From Sphingobacteriales bacterium (GTDB lineage Bacteria > Bacteroidota > Bacteroidia > Chitinophagales > UBA2359), in assembly GCA_016711285.1 (NCBI GenBank), contig JADJTG010000017.1, forward strand, positions 328,392 to 392,391: a stretch of DNA of 64,000 nt, read 5' to 3'. Position numbers and translations under genes: made by a program. The notes beneath the pieces were generated by a model, which was not told the origin of the DNA, ran no database searches, and saw nothing but the letters and a program-made list of their open reading frames with translations. Of this stretch, positions 29,436 through 39,603 are shown one piece after another; within the stretch, counting starts at the first letter, position 1; each line of letters starts with the position of its first letter.

Positions 29436-32400
29436 TTAATTTCTCTTTAATTCTACTAAAAACTTCTTATTCAACAATATATGTTGCTCGTTCCACGCTT
29501 GCAGCACAAAAATATAAGGTGCTTCGGGCAGTGCATCGCCGCTCCAGCGAAGCTGCTGCAAAGTGCTGCGCTGCTCATAGACGAGTTGTCCCGACAAAGT
29601 AAATACCTGTAACAAAGCCGTAGTTTCGTCGCCGTTTGCCACTTTCCATATATCATTGCTGCCATCGCTATTGGGCGAAAAAGCATTCGGAATCTGCCAT
29701 TTTTCAGTAGTAACATTCGTTTCTTCTTCTTTTTTTCCTGCACCCTCTTCATCATAACAACCGTCAAATACATGAATATAATAAACAGCCGTTTGGCAAA
29801 TTCCGTCAGCGATACAAGCTGTTAACAATACCGTATCCATACCGGAAAAAGCAGGCAAAGGCACATAACGTACACAGGTATCGCTGAGTTGGTGCAAGCC
29901 GCACTGAAACACCGACTCCAAAGCGGTGATACTATAAGACTCCTCTCCAAAACAAAAGTCGGGGCACAATACCAAAGGATTGGTCAAATTATCGGTGCAG
30001 GCATAAGACACTTCCGGCTGGCAGGGCGTTCCTACTTGCAAATAAATGGTAGTGGTAGCATTTTTTTCATCACATACCGAATTATCACATACGGTATAAG
30101 TAAAAAAGTCATTACCCGTAAATCCATCTTCGGGCATATAGGTAAGCGTATTATTCACTAAACCCACAAAACCGTGCTGCGGAAAACTAAAATTACAAAT
30201 ACTTAAACTGTCGCCATTGACATCACTGTCGTTGAGCAAGGGGTCAATGCTGTACGCCGATACTCCCGAAGCCACCTGAATACTATCAGATTGTGCCGAA
30301 GGTGCAGTATTAGCCGCGTTGTTGATATATACAGTAATGGCTACCGTTTCGCAAGTACCGCTATTATCGCAGGCAGTGATGGTGAGTGTTTCTTCTCCAA
30401 CATTTTCCATACCCGGTAGTGGTGTATAATCTACACAGGTTTGTTTAATATCTTTACCACAACTGAATAAAGAAGCCACTTCGGTGATAACATAATCACT
30501 CGACAAACTGCAAAACAGCGGACAAATGCTGATTTTCGTCATGGCTGTAGTGCAATAAGTATTTTGCTCGCAAGAGACAGCGTTGGGTTCTTCTATATAA
30601 ATAGAATCATTTTCGCAAACGGGCGGCACAATATAAACGGCGGCATTGCTCCACACACAAGTGCTGTTTTCGGTAAAATGAGCTGTTAGTGGAATATTCT
30701 CACCTGTCCCCACCGGCAATACCAAAGTCACTGTTTGCGGACTTTCGGTGATGGTATATAATAAACCGTTCACCGACAAATATCCGCTTTGCGGTGCATT
30801 GTTGTATGCTACGGTCAATATTTGCTGGAAAGTATTGTTTTCGGTATCGCACCCGCTTTGATAACCCACACTAATATTGTTGATGGTGCAGGGGGGCGTA
30901 TCAATAATTTCTTCTTGTTGGCAAGGTAGCGGTGCAAAATACATAAAATACTCCGTGAAACTACATTCGGGAGCAGCACTGAACCATGCTGTTACATCTT
31001 GAATACTGCCATCGGCAGGCAAGTTATTTAAAGTGACATACTGAGGACTTTGTGTAATTTCAAAATTTTGTCCGTTTACTGTCAAAAACCCTGTTTGTGG
31101 GGCATTATTATAATATACAATAATTTCTTGCGAATAAGTTTGAGTTAATGAATCACATTGAGTTTGCCCTCCTACTTCTAACTGATACAGAGCACAAGGC
31201 GGTGGCGGCAGGCAAGGCGCAGGTGCCGTAAATACATCGGCGGCGGCATAGATACAATTTTCATCTGCCAAAAAAACGACTGCTATATCATAAGTATTTC
31301 CATTCGCAATCAAGTTCGTAAGCGTTATATTTTGCGGGCTTTGTGTAACGGCAAAAGCCTGTCCGTTTACAACTAATTCGCCGTCAGCAGGTGCATTTTC
31401 GTAATATACAATAATTTCCTGTGTAAAAGTTTGTGTAATTTCATCGCAGGCTGTTTGTTCACCGACTGCTACTTGCGCAATGCTGCAAGGCGGCGGCGGT
31501 GGAATACAAGGTGCAGGTGCTGCAAAAATATTTGTTGCAGTAGTGGCACATTCCGGTGATTCGCTAAATGAAACTGCTACATCATGAAAATTACCATCAG
31601 CCGCAAGATTATCCAATAAAATATATTGTGGGCTTTGCACAACAGCAAAAGCCTGTCCGTTCACTATCAATTCGCCGTCAGCAGGTGCATTTTCATAAAA
31701 CACGATTATTTCTTGTGTAAAAGTTTGTGTATTTTCATCGCAAGCGGTCTGCCCGCCGGCTGTTATTTGTGTAATAGCACAAGGCGGCGGCGGTGGAATA
31801 CAAGGTGCTGCCGCAGTAAATATATCTGCCACCGTCAGCGCACAGGTTGTATCGGCACTGAAATAAATGACGACATCTTGCAACAAACCATTGGCGGGTA
31901 AATCACTCAACACAATATTTTGCGGCGCTTCGTTGGTAATGGCAAAACTTTGACCATTCACCACCAAAAATCCTTCGGCGGGTGCGTGGCTGTATGTAAT
32001 TCCCAATATCTGCGAATAATTTTGTGTAGCTTCATCGCACGGCGACTGATAATCTGCTATTACGGCATCAATGCTGCAAGGCGGCGGCGGCAAGCAAGTA
32101 GCAGGTGCAACAAAAGCATCTGCCAAAGAAACGGCACAGGAAGGATAATTCAGAAAGGCAATATTCAAACTCTGCGAACTGCCATCTGCCGGAATATTCC
32201 AAATCGTGACGGTTTGCGGACTGCCGGTAGCCGTGTAAATTATATCATTGACTGCGAATAAAGAACCCAAAGGAGCAGTATAATAAATTTGTATATCTTG
32301 CTGAAAAGTATTGTTTTCAGGATTGCAAGTAGTATTGCCTATCGTAAAACCTCCCATATAGCAAGGGTCGGGAGCTATACAAGCGGGGGCATTAAATAAA

Positions 32401-34550
32401 TCATAAACTGCTATGCCACAAGCCGGCTGTTCGGTGAAATAAGCAAACACATCAACCGGCACACCATTGGCATAAAGATTTTCCAAAACTACCCATTGCG
32501 GACTGCCAGAAACAGGGAAATATTGACCATTTACGATTAAGTACCCTGAAGCGGGTGCATTTTCGTAAGTGAGCATAATGCCCTGCGAATAGGTTTGCGT
32601 GTTGGGGTCGCAAGCACTTTGCCACGCTGCTTCTACGGATAATAATGAACATATCATCGGTTCAGGATTATCCACAGGCACTACCACAATAGCAGTATCT
32701 TGTGGAGTATCATTGTTATTATCTGTGCTATCCACAGGCACTACCACAATAGCAGTATCTTGTGGAGTATCATTGTTATTATCTGTGCTATCCACAGGCA
32801 CTACCACAATAGCGGTATCTTGCGGAGTATCATTGTTATTATCTGTGCTATCCACAGGCACTACCACAATAGCGGTATCTTGCGGAGTATCATTGTTATT
32901 ATCTGTGCTATCCACAGGCACTACCACAATAGCGGTATCTTGCGGAGTATCATTGTTATTATCTGTGCTATCCACAGGCACTACCACAATAGCGGTATCT
33001 TGTGGAGTATCATTGTTATTATCTGTGCTATCCACAGGCACTACCACAATAGCGGTATCTTGCGGAGTATCATTGTTATTATCTGTTGTACAATTAGCTG
33101 TATCAAAAACTTTAAAAGTATCAAAACCACATACGCTTTCGCTGCTGCTTTCTTGCATCACCAACATTCCTGCTTCTTTTGAATTGTCTTCAATGTACTG
33201 CTTAATACCACCCAAAGGCAACACACTATACATAACACTTGCTGCATTGAGCGTATGTCCCAAACCTATTACATGCCCTAATTCGTGTAATACAGATGAT
33301 TGAAAATCAACCTGTTCGTTGGTCAATGGCGTATCGCCGAAGTTCCAGTTATAGTCGTTGCTGATAATAATATCCGCTCCGTTGAGATAAATATCTTCTC
33401 CACACTGCAACATAAAAGAACGGGTACGGGCAATATAACCAATAGGCAAAGTATTATTGAGGTCGTAGGTGATGATATTTTCGCCGTCATCGCTACTGAG
33501 GGTATTGGAAGTAGCCCCCTGCACCTGCCAGTTCATTCCGGTTTCGCAACGCCATATTTCCAGCATATCGTTGATGCCACCCATAGCGGCAGCATTATTT
33601 GCCAAAGGATAGGCAACTTTAAAAGAAATCCCGTTGCCGCTTTCATTATCATTTACCAAATGTATCGGTTCAAAATTGATATTTCTTTTATTGAAAATAA
33701 CTTGCAGTTCGTTATCTGATTTTATATAATTACCCTCCGCATTATACACCATAATTTTTCCGCTACCTGCTCCATTGTGTCCGTTATTCGTCAATACACC
33801 CGGTATCCACAATTTTATAGTTTCATCGCTCCAAGATATAATATGGTTATCGGGTACTTTTTGGTATTGTTCCAAATTAACTTCGTTAGGGTCGCGAAAA
33901 TATATGCCTGCTTCGCTGCCCCAAGTGCCAAAATTATTACCTTCAATAGTCAATACATCTTGTATGCCTGCTTTTACTGCGGTCGGATAAAAACTGCTAA
34001 TTTGCAAAGCATCAGATTTGGCGGCAGGAACAGCGGTATTCGGATTTTTTTTAACGACAGTTGTTTTTTGTGCGGTATATTTTTGAATAGTTTTGTACAA
34101 TTTTTTTGCCGAAACATATTGTTGCTCTCTATCGTGATAAACACCGCTTTGAGGTTCATAAGCAACAAAACCCTGCACACCCGCAGTAAGTGCATAATGA
34201 GGCAAGAGTGCATTTTCCTGATGCAACATAAAAACGCCGCTTTCGCCGATTTGCAGGGACAAACTCGGATACACCTCTTCGTGCCAGACTCCTATACTGC
34301 CGCCTTCGGTATAAACACTCACTATATTGGCTGCTGCAATACCTTTCAAAATACTGTAAATTTCAATTTGATGTACAGTGATAATATGTGCATCGTGCCA
34401 CATTGCTTGCTGCGCTATCACTTTTCCGTCAATAATGAGTGTGGCAGCATCAATGCGCTGCGACAAAGACAAGGGCTGTATCACACATTGACTCTGCAAA
34501 TTAAGGCAGGTGAATAACAGCATTATTATTAAAGTATGGATATACTTCAT
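29436..34550 (-). CDS. Modular secreted zinc metalloprotease with repeats and type B T9SS domain, about 1700 aa
   Basis: The order is: signal peptide (MKYIHTLIIMLLFTCLNLQSQ, ATG at 34550 preferred over 34571), an N-terminal region to about residue 190, an IPT/TIG-like segment (VLTIEGNNFGTWG), and a metzincin-type protease domain. The zinc site HELGHVIGLGH is followed by the Met-turn SVMYS, near residue 430. Next comes a linker of seven 20-residue Asp/Asn/Thr-rich repeats, then seven copies of a ~100-residue module (CD..TQT..QEI.V.Y.NAPADG.L.VNGQ.F...SPQ), two tandem-95/cadherin-like segments (DPLLNDSDVNGDSL, MPEDGFTGNDFFTYTVCDN), and a type B sorting domain (IPNAFSPNSDGSNDIW). It is probably a surface or released protease; substrate unknown. 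Confidence 0.85.
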   Translation of the reverse strand: MKYIHTLIIMLLFTCLNLQSQCVIQPLSLSQRIDAATLIIDGKVIAQQAMWHDAHIITVHQIEIYSILKGIAAANIVSVYTEGGSIGVWHEEVYPSLSLQIGESGVFMLHQENALLPHYALTAGVQGFVAYEPQSGVYHDREQQYVSAKKLYKTIQKYTAQKTTVVKKNPNTAVPAAKSDALQISSFYPTAVKAGIQDVLTIEGNNFGTWGSEAGIYFRDPNEVNLEQYQKVPDNHIISWSDETIKLWIPGVLTNNGHNGAGSGKIMVYNAEGNYIKSDNELQVIFNKRNINFEPIHLVNDNESGNGISFKVAYPLANNAAAMGGINDMLEIWRCETGMNWQVQGATSNTLSSDDGENIITYDLNNTLPIGYIARTRSFMLQCGEDIYLNGADIIISNDYNWNFGDTPLTNEQVDFQSSVLHELGHVIGLGHTLNAASVMYSVLPLGGIKQYIEDNSKEAGMLVMQESSSESVCGFDTFKVFDTANCTTDNNNDTPQDTAIVVVPVDSTDNNNDTPQDTAIVVVPVDSTDNNNDTPQDTAIVVVPVDSTDNNNDTPQDTAIVVVPVDSTDNNNDTPQDTAIVVVPVDSTDNNNDTPQDTAIVVVPVDSTDNNNDTPQDTAIVVVPVDNPEPMICSLLSVEAAWQSACDPNTQTYSQGIMLTYENAPASGYLIVNGQYFPVSGSPQWVVLENLYANGVPVDVFAYFTEQPACGIAVYDLFNAPACIAPDPCYMGGFTIGNTTCNPENNTFQQDIQIYYTAPLGSLFAVNDIIYTATGSPQTVTIWNIPADGSSQSLNIAFLNYPSCAVSLADAFVAPATCLPPPPCSIDAVIADYQSPCDEATQNYSQILGITYSHAPAEGFLVVNGQSFAITNEAPQNIVLSDLPANGLLQDVVIYFSADTTCALTVADIFTAAAPCIPPPPPCAITQITAGGQTACDENTQTFTQEIIVFYENAPADGELIVNGQAFAVVQSPQYILLDNLAADGNFHDVAVSFSESPECATTATNIFAAPAPCIPPPPPCSIAQVAVGEQTACDEITQTFTQEIIVYYENAPADGELVVNGQAFAVTQSPQNITLTNLIANGNTYDIAVVFLADENCIYAAADVFTAPAPCLPPPPCALYQLEVGGQTQCDSLTQTYSQEIIVYYNNAPQTGFLTVNGQNFEITQSPQYVTLNNLPADGSIQDVTAWFSAAPECSFTEYFMYFAPLPCQQEEIIDTPPCTINNISVGYQSGCDTENNTFQQILTVAYNNAPQSGYLSVNGLLYTITESPQTVTLVLPVGTGENIPLTAHFTENSTCVWSNAAVYIVPPVCENDSIYIEEPNAVSCEQNTYCTTAMTKISICPLFCSLSSDYVITEVASLFSCGKDIKQTCVDYTPLPGMENVGEETLTITACDNSGTCETVAITVYINNAANTAPSAQSDSIQVASGVSAYSIDPLLNDSDVNGDSLSICNFSFPQHGFVGLVNNTLTYMPEDGFTGNDFFTYTVCDNSVCDEKNATTTIYLQVGTPCQPEVSYACTDNLTNPLVLCPDFCFGEESYSITALESVFQCGLHQLSDTCVRYVPLPAFSGMDTVLLTACIADGICQTAVYYIHVFDGCYDEEGAGKKEEETNVTTEKWQIPNAFSPNSDGSNDIWKVANGDETTALLQVFTLSGQLVYEQRSTLQQLRWSGDALPEAPYIFVLQAWNEQHILLNKKFLVELKRN
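32671..33090. repeat. 60-bp coding minisatellite, seven copies
   Basis: Seven head-to-tail 60-bp units, each encoding 20 residues of the linker (DNNNDTPQDTAIVVVPVDST, cyclic), sit inside the metalloprotease gene. Units differ only at two positions (agcagt/agcggt and tgtgg/tgcgg). The length in multiples of 3 keeps the frame whatever the copy number. Confidence 0.95.
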
Positions 34551-34804
34551 CAGCTTTATTTTTTTATTCAAAAAACAATAATAAATACGGCGGCAAAAGT
34601 CTAAAAAGATTTTTGGAATAGTTTTATGCTATTCAAAATTCAATATATCAATTACCTTGCCAAAAAAATATTTTTTAAAATAAAAATACACAAATAACTG
34701 ATAATCAATTATTTAAATATAAAGAAAGAACAAAAAAGGTATATATATTTTTGTGGCTTTCAAATTATCTTTTGGTAATAGGAGAAGTAAAGACGCAACA
34801 AAAA

Positions 34805-34835
34805 TTTCGTATGAAGTATTTTTTATTTACTTTTG
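34805..34835 (+). promoter_or_regulatory. Candidate Bacteroidota promoter for the aminotransferase gene
   Basis: TACTTTTG at 34828-34835 fits TANNTTTG, and tttc at 34805-34808 lies at exactly 19 bases spacing as a 3 of 4 match to TTTG. The rest of the 312-base gap 34572-34883 is AT-rich without a gene. Confidence 0.45.
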
Positions 34836-34883
34836 CCTTTTATAAAAAAATAAATTCTTTATTTCTCATCATATACATTTTTT

Positions 34884-36092
34884 ATGGGTGTTTTAAGTGC
34901 TCGTATTGAAAATATTACCGAATCGGCAACTATTCAGATGTCAAAATTGAGTCGCGAACTGAAATCCAAAGGTGTTCAGGTGATAGACTTAAGTCTTGGC
35001 GAACCCGATTTTGATACACCTGCCTACATACAGGAAGCAGCCAAAAAAGCTATTGATGAGCATTATTTCAAATATATGCCCGTGCCGGGTTATTTGGATT
35101 TGCGACAAGCCATCAGCCGTAAATTCAAGCAAGAGAATAATTTGGACTATGCCCCTGAACAAATTGTGGTTTCTACCGGAGCCAAACAATCTTTAGCCAA
35201 TATTATTTTATGTACCGTTGATCCGGGCGATGAAGTGATTATTCCTGCACCTTATTGGGTGAGCTATGCCGCACAGGTACAACTCGCAGAAGGAACCGTG
35301 GTGGAAATTCCGAGTGCAGTGGAAAACGATTTTAAAATTTCGCCTGCCGAGCTTGAAGCTGTTATCACCGAGCGCAGCAAAGTATTTTTATTTTCATCGC
35401 CCTGCAACCCCACGGGCACTTTTTATACCAAAGAAGAATTGCACGGATTGGCGAAAGTATTGCAAAAATATCCACGCATCATTGTTATTTCTGACGAGAT
35501 ATACGAACATATCAACTTTTTGGGCAAGCACGAAAGCATCGCCCAGTTTGAGGAATTGAAAGACCGTGTGGTTACAGTAAATGGAGTATCAAAAGCATTT
35601 GCCATGACAGGTTGGCGTATTGGATATATGGGCGCACCCCTCGAAATTGCCAAAGCCTGCGACAAAATGCAGGGGCAGTTTACTTCAGGAGCCAGTTGTA
35701 TTGCGCAACGCGCCGCCCTCGCCGCCCTAGAAGGCTCTTTAGCACCTACTTACGAAATGCGCGATGCTTTCAAAAAACGCCGCGATTTGGTCATTTCCCA
35801 CCTGCGCGAAATTCCCGGACTAGTGTGCAACGAGCCGCAAGGAGCTTTTTATGTTTTTCCTGATGTAGAGGATTATTTCGGCACTTCATACAAAGATACT
35901 ATTATTAAAGATGTGGACGATTTGTGTATGTATTTGCTCAATACCGCCCATGTGTCGGTAGTAAGCGGTACTTCTTTCGGCGACCCTTATTGCCTGCGTA
36001 TTTCGTATGCAGCCTCCGAAACAGCTCTCACCGAAGCGATGCGCCGTCTGAAAACAGCTTTTGCACAGTTGCAACCGATTATTAATCAATAA
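34884..36092 (+). CDS. Class I/II PLP aminotransferase, aspartate aminotransferase-like
   Basis: The 402-residue enzyme belongs to fold-type I aminotransferases of the aspartate (subgroup I-gamma/AspB-like) type that transfer the amino group of aspartate to 2-oxoglutarate. Visible features are LSLGEPDFDTP near residue 38, the PLP-phosphate contact STGAKQSL, the Asn of SSPCNPTG, the Asp-Tyr pair in ISDEIYEHI and the Schiff-base Lys in VSKAFAMTGWRIGYMG. The Arg of YCLRISYA near the C-terminus binds the substrate carboxylate. It is followed after 28 bases by the heptose kinase gene. Related enzymes can accept other amino acids or prephenate, so specificity is inferred. Confidence 0.9.
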   Translation: MGVLSARIENITESATIQMSKLSRELKSKGVQVIDLSLGEPDFDTPAYIQEAAKKAIDEHYFKYMPVPGYLDLRQAISRKFKQENNLDYAPEQIVVSTGAKQSLANIILCTVDPGDEVIIPAPYWVSYAAQVQLAEGTVVEIPSAVENDFKISPAELEAVITERSKVFLFSSPCNPTGTFYTKEELHGLAKVLQKYPRIIVISDEIYEHINFLGKHESIAQFEELKDRVVTVNGVSKAFAMTGWRIGYMGAPLEIAKACDKMQGQFTSGASCIAQRAALAALEGSLAPTYEMRDAFKKRRDLVISHLREIPGLVCNEPQGAFYVFPDVEDYFGTSYKDTIIKDVDDLCMYLLNTAHVSVVSGTSFGDPYCLRISYAASETALTEAMRRLKTAFAQLQPIINQ

Positions 36093-36120
36093 AAATATTG
36101 TCATTTTTTCAGCGACAATA

Positions 36121-37206
36121 ATGAGCAGTTGGATCAGCCAAATAATGAACTCCTTTGCGGGTTCTGAAGTGATGATTGTCGGAGATGTGATGATAGACCA
36201 TTACATTTTCGGCAAAATAAGCCGCATTTCGCCCGAAGCTCCGGTTCCGATTTTAGATGTATCTCGTCAGGAATTTCGCTTAGGCGGTGCAGCTAATGTG
36301 GCACTCAATATCAAAGAACTCGGAGCTACTCCAATTTTGGTGTCCGTTATCGGCGACCACCGTTCGGGCTACGATTTTTTGTCTTTGCTGCGCGACCAAC
36401 ATATCAACACCGATAGCATTATTTTAGACCAAAGCCGCATTACCACCGTAAAAACGCGCTTAATCAATCAGAATAATATGCAAATATTGCGTTATGATGA
36501 AGAAGTGCGCGACCCTTTGGAAAAAAGTGTGGAAATATTGTTGGTGAATCAAATTGCAGACCTGATAGAAGAGTTCAAGCCAAAAGTATTGGTATTGCAG
36601 GATTACAATAAAGGGGTGCTTACTCCCTTTGTGATTGAAGAAATTATCAAAATATGTCGTCAATACGAAATTCCTACCGCCGTTGACCCCAAAAAGCACA
36701 ATTTTTTCACCTACAAAGGCTGCACTTTATTCAAGCCAAATTTAAAAGAAGCTACGGAGGGTTTGTCCATGCCCGCACAAACCTACGAAGATTTGGTGGC
36801 GGCAGCAGCCCGTATTGAAGCATTATTAGATAATGAAACTACTGTTATCACTTTATCAGAAAGAGGTATATTTTATCATAATTCTGAAGATAGCAATATC
36901 AGTCGGGCTTATAACAAGAGCATATACGATGTATCTGGTGCGGGCGATACGGTGGTGAGTATTTTGGCAATGGGGCTGGCATTGGGATTGGATTTATCCA
37001 TCAGCGTAGAACTTGCCAATATTGCAGCGGCTGTAGTGTGCAGCAAAATAGGCGTAAGCCCCATAACATCAGAAGAATTGATTGCAGAAACCGAAGCAAT
37101 TTTCGGAATTGAAGTCGGCAGCAAAGAAACAGAAAACAGTGAGGTTTATCCTCCGCAGTCCGAAGCAGATACTATACACCACTTTCCCGAAGAATCCATA
37201 GATTAG
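36121..37206 (+). CDS. rfaE1: PfkB-family kinase, probable D-glycero-D-manno-heptose-7-phosphate kinase (RfaE domain I)
   Basis: A ribokinase-fold sugar kinase that phosphorylates heptose-7-phosphate at C1 for ADP-heptose, an LPS inner-core precursor. RfaE-specific features include VGDVMIDHYIFGKISRISPEAPVPIL and LGGAANVALNIKELG near the N-terminus. The C-terminal PfkB signature DVSGAGDTVVSILA carries the catalytic Asp. I chose the ATG at 36121. Starts further up would overlap the aminotransferase gene. The adenylyltransferase domain found in bifunctional HldE is absent, so it must be encoded elsewhere. An acidic tail of about 35 residues follows the kinase fold. Confidence 0.85.
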   Translation: MSSWISQIMNSFAGSEVMIVGDVMIDHYIFGKISRISPEAPVPILDVSRQEFRLGGAANVALNIKELGATPILVSVIGDHRSGYDFLSLLRDQHINTDSIILDQSRITTVKTRLINQNNMQILRYDEEVRDPLEKSVEILLVNQIADLIEEFKPKVLVLQDYNKGVLTPFVIEEIIKICRQYEIPTAVDPKKHNFFTYKGCTLFKPNLKEATEGLSMPAQTYEDLVAAAARIEALLDNETTVITLSERGIFYHNSEDSNISRAYNKSIYDVSGAGDTVVSILAMGLALGLDLSISVELANIAAAVVCSKIGVSPITSEELIAETEAIFGIEVGSKETENSEVYPPQSEADTIHHFPEESID

Positions 37207-37319
37207 TTTTTTTTTCGGAGCAAAAGTAGTGCCATCAAATGAGTTGGTGCAAATCTCAGACATAATTTTCATCAGCAAGGCACTATCAACCTCTTTAAAT
37301 TCGTCACCCACCAAGAAAT

Positions 37320-38354
37320 ATGAGCAGCAAAACAGACATACGCCAATATAGTTTGGCACAACTCACCGAACATTTTGTACAACGCGGCGAAGCGGCTTTT
37401 CGTGCCAAACAGGTGTATCAGTGGCTATGGCAAAAAGGGGCGTGGAATTTTGACGAAATGACGAACCTCTCCAAACCGCTGCGCCAATATTTGGACACTC
37501 ATTTTGTTATCAACTCCCTCCGGCTCAACCTCGAACAAAAAAGCAGCGACGGCACTATCAAATGTCGTTTTGCCTTATTTGACGACAAAATGGTAGAAGG
37601 TGTATTGATTCCGGCAGATGAGCGCGTTACAGCTTGCGTATCCAGCCAAGTGGGGTGTAGCCTGACGTGTAAGTTTTGCGCCACCGGACAAATGAAGCGT
37701 ATGCGCAACCTCAATCCCGATGAAATTTTTGACCAAATTATTACGCTCAACCGTTTATCACAGCAGCACTACGAGCGTTCTTTGTCCAATATCGTATTTA
37801 TGGGTATGGGTGAGCCTTTGCTCAACTATGCCAATGTAATGGCGGGTATCGAAAAAATATGCAGCCCGCAGGGTTTAGGTATGTCGCCGCGGCGGGTGAC
37901 GCTCTCCACTGCCGGCATTGCCAAAATGATCAGCAAACTCGCCGATGATGAGCCACGTTTTAATTTAGCGTTGTCGCTCCACGCCGCCAATGACGAAAAA
38001 CGCAATCAGATTATGCCCATCAACGAAACTAATTCGTTGGCGGCATTGCAGGCGGCTTTGGTGTATTATCACGAAAAAACCCAAAACCCTGTTTTTATTG
38101 AATACCTGATGCTCAAAGATTTTAACGACTCGCTCCAAGATGCACAAGAATTATTGCGTTTTTGTCGCGCTGTGCCGTGCAAGGTCAATTTGATTGAATA
38201 CAATGCGGTAGAAGGTACAGGATTTATGCGCACCGATGGGCAACGTATTGATGATTTTTTGGGGTATTTGAATAAAAAAGGACTTATCGCCACTTTGCGG
38301 CGCAGTCGTGGCAAAGATATTGATGCTGCCTGCGGGCAGTTGGCGAACAAATAA
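37320..38354 (+). CDS. rlmN: 23S rRNA (adenine-C2)-methyltransferase RlmN
   Basis: The 344-residue radical-SAM enzyme methylates C2 of A2503 in 23S rRNA and A37 in some tRNAs. The iron-sulfur motif CSLTCKFC gives Cys113, Cys117 and Cys120 in CxxxCxxC spacing. GMGEPLLNY (SAM binding) and LSLHAANDEKRNQIMPIN follow. The conserved methyl-carrier Cys lies in DIDAACGQLA near the C-terminus; the first of the pair would be in the VSSQVGCS region. An N-terminal helical RNA-binding domain (FRAKQVYQWLWQKG) is present. Length is typical. Confidence 0.95.
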   Translation: MSSKTDIRQYSLAQLTEHFVQRGEAAFRAKQVYQWLWQKGAWNFDEMTNLSKPLRQYLDTHFVINSLRLNLEQKSSDGTIKCRFALFDDKMVEGVLIPADERVTACVSSQVGCSLTCKFCATGQMKRMRNLNPDEIFDQIITLNRLSQQHYERSLSNIVFMGMGEPLLNYANVMAGIEKICSPQGLGMSPRRVTLSTAGIAKMISKLADDEPRFNLALSLHAANDEKRNQIMPINETNSLAALQAALVYYHEKTQNPVFIEYLMLKDFNDSLQDAQELLRFCRAVPCKVNLIEYNAVEGTGFMRTDGQRIDDFLGYLNKKGLIATLRRSRGKDIDAACGQLANK

Positions 38355-38454
38355 ATTTGAAGCAATATAAAATATTAACAATCAATATTTTATATCGGAT
38401 TCATTTTATCTTTTTTTTAAATAATCATTTTATCTTTCATTCAATTTTTGAATT

Positions 38455-39603
38455 TTGGCGGGCATTTATCTTCATATTCCTTTTTGCAAACAAGCGTGCA
38501 GTTATTGTAATTTTCATTTTTCTACCCTGCTGCGCTACATACCCGATTATGTACAGGCTTTGTTGCGCGAAATAGAATTGCAAGCCGCCTATTTGAATGC
38601 CGACCCGCTGATTGAAAGTGTGTATTGGGGCGGCGGCACCCCCTCTTTGCTGCCCACAGACGACCTGCATCGTATTTTTGAACAACTGCACCGCTATTTT
38701 CGTATTGCACCCACCGCCGAAATTACCCTCGAAGCCAACCCTGACGACCTGCACACTGGTTATTTAAAATCTCTGCAACAAACGCCTGTCAATCGTTTGA
38801 GTATCGGCGTACAATCCTTTTTTGATGAGGATTTGAAGCTGATGCGCCGCGCCCACGATGCCCGCCTCGCATTGTATTGTATCAAAAATGCACAAGATCG
38901 GGGATTTGAAAATTTGAGTATCGACCTCATTTACGCCACCCCCACTTTGACTTCGGAACGCTGGCAGCAAAATTTATGGCAAACTTTCGCGCTGCAAGTG
39001 CCGCATTTTTCGGCTTACTCGCTCACCATAGAGCCGAAAACGATTTTATATCATCAACAAAGAAAGGGATTTTTTCAGGAAAGCTCCCCCGAAACAGCGG
39101 CAACGCACATGCAACAACTGATGCACGAAGCCGCCGCCAACGGCTACGAACATTACGAAATTTCCAACTTCGCCGCCAATGGCAATTATGCCCGCCACAA
39201 CAGCAGCTACTGGCAACAAAAATATTATTTGGGTTTGGGAGCGGCGGCACATTCTTACAACGGCAACGCACGCCAATGGAATATTGCCAACAACGCCTCT
39301 TACATCAAAGCCGTTTTGCAGGAAAACCGCGTGCCTTGCGAGGGTGAGGTGCTTTCTGCCACACAACGCTACAATGAATACCTGCTCACCGGTTTGCGTA
39401 CCAAATGGGGAGTAAAACCCGCCTACATTGCCGCCGAATTTGGAGCAGAGCGACTGCGGTATTTTGAGGAGCAGGCGGCAGAGTTGCTTGCAAAAAAATG
39501 GGCGTATTATGATGCAGAACAACAGTGCTACCGCCTCACCCAAAACGGCATATTACTCGCCGACCGCCTCACCGCCGATTTGTTTATAGATGACGAATTG
39601 TAA
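38455..39603 (+). CDS. hemW: Radical SAM heme chaperone HemW
   Basis: The 382-residue protein matches HemW, which binds heme and a 4Fe-4S cluster and delivers heme to respiratory proteins. Its HIPFCKQACSYCNF has three Cys (11, 15, 18); true coproporphyrinogen dehydrogenase HemN has a fourth Cys two residues on, which is replaced by Phe here. VYWGGGTPSLLP, EANPDDL and RLSIGVQSFFDEDLKLMRRAHD are family signatures. The start is TTG at 38455: an in-frame TGA lies two codons upstream and no ATG is available. It follows rlmN by 100 bases. Confidence 0.92.
   Translation: MAGIYLHIPFCKQACSYCNFHFSTLLRYIPDYVQALLREIELQAAYLNADPLIESVYWGGGTPSLLPTDDLHRIFEQLHRYFRIAPTAEITLEANPDDLHTGYLKSLQQTPVNRLSIGVQSFFDEDLKLMRRAHDARLALYCIKNAQDRGFENLSIDLIYATPTLTSERWQQNLWQTFALQVPHFSAYSLTIEPKTILYHQQRKGFFQESSPETAATHMQQLMHEAAANGYEHYEISNFAANGNYARHNSSYWQQKYYLGLGAAAHSYNGNARQWNIANNASYIKAVLQENRVPCEGEVLSATQRYNEYLLTGLRTKWGVKPAYIAAEFGAERLRYFEEQAAELLAKKWAYYDAEQQCYRLTQNGILLADRLTADLFIDDEL

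Noticed and set aside
32599..33303. Long plus-strand open frames (234 and 160 residues) made of perfect repeats, opposite the metalloprotease gene
   Set aside because: They arise because the 60-bp minisatellite has a length divisible by 3, which keeps every frame open. The minus-strand gene has signal peptide, domains and a sorting tail; these have none.
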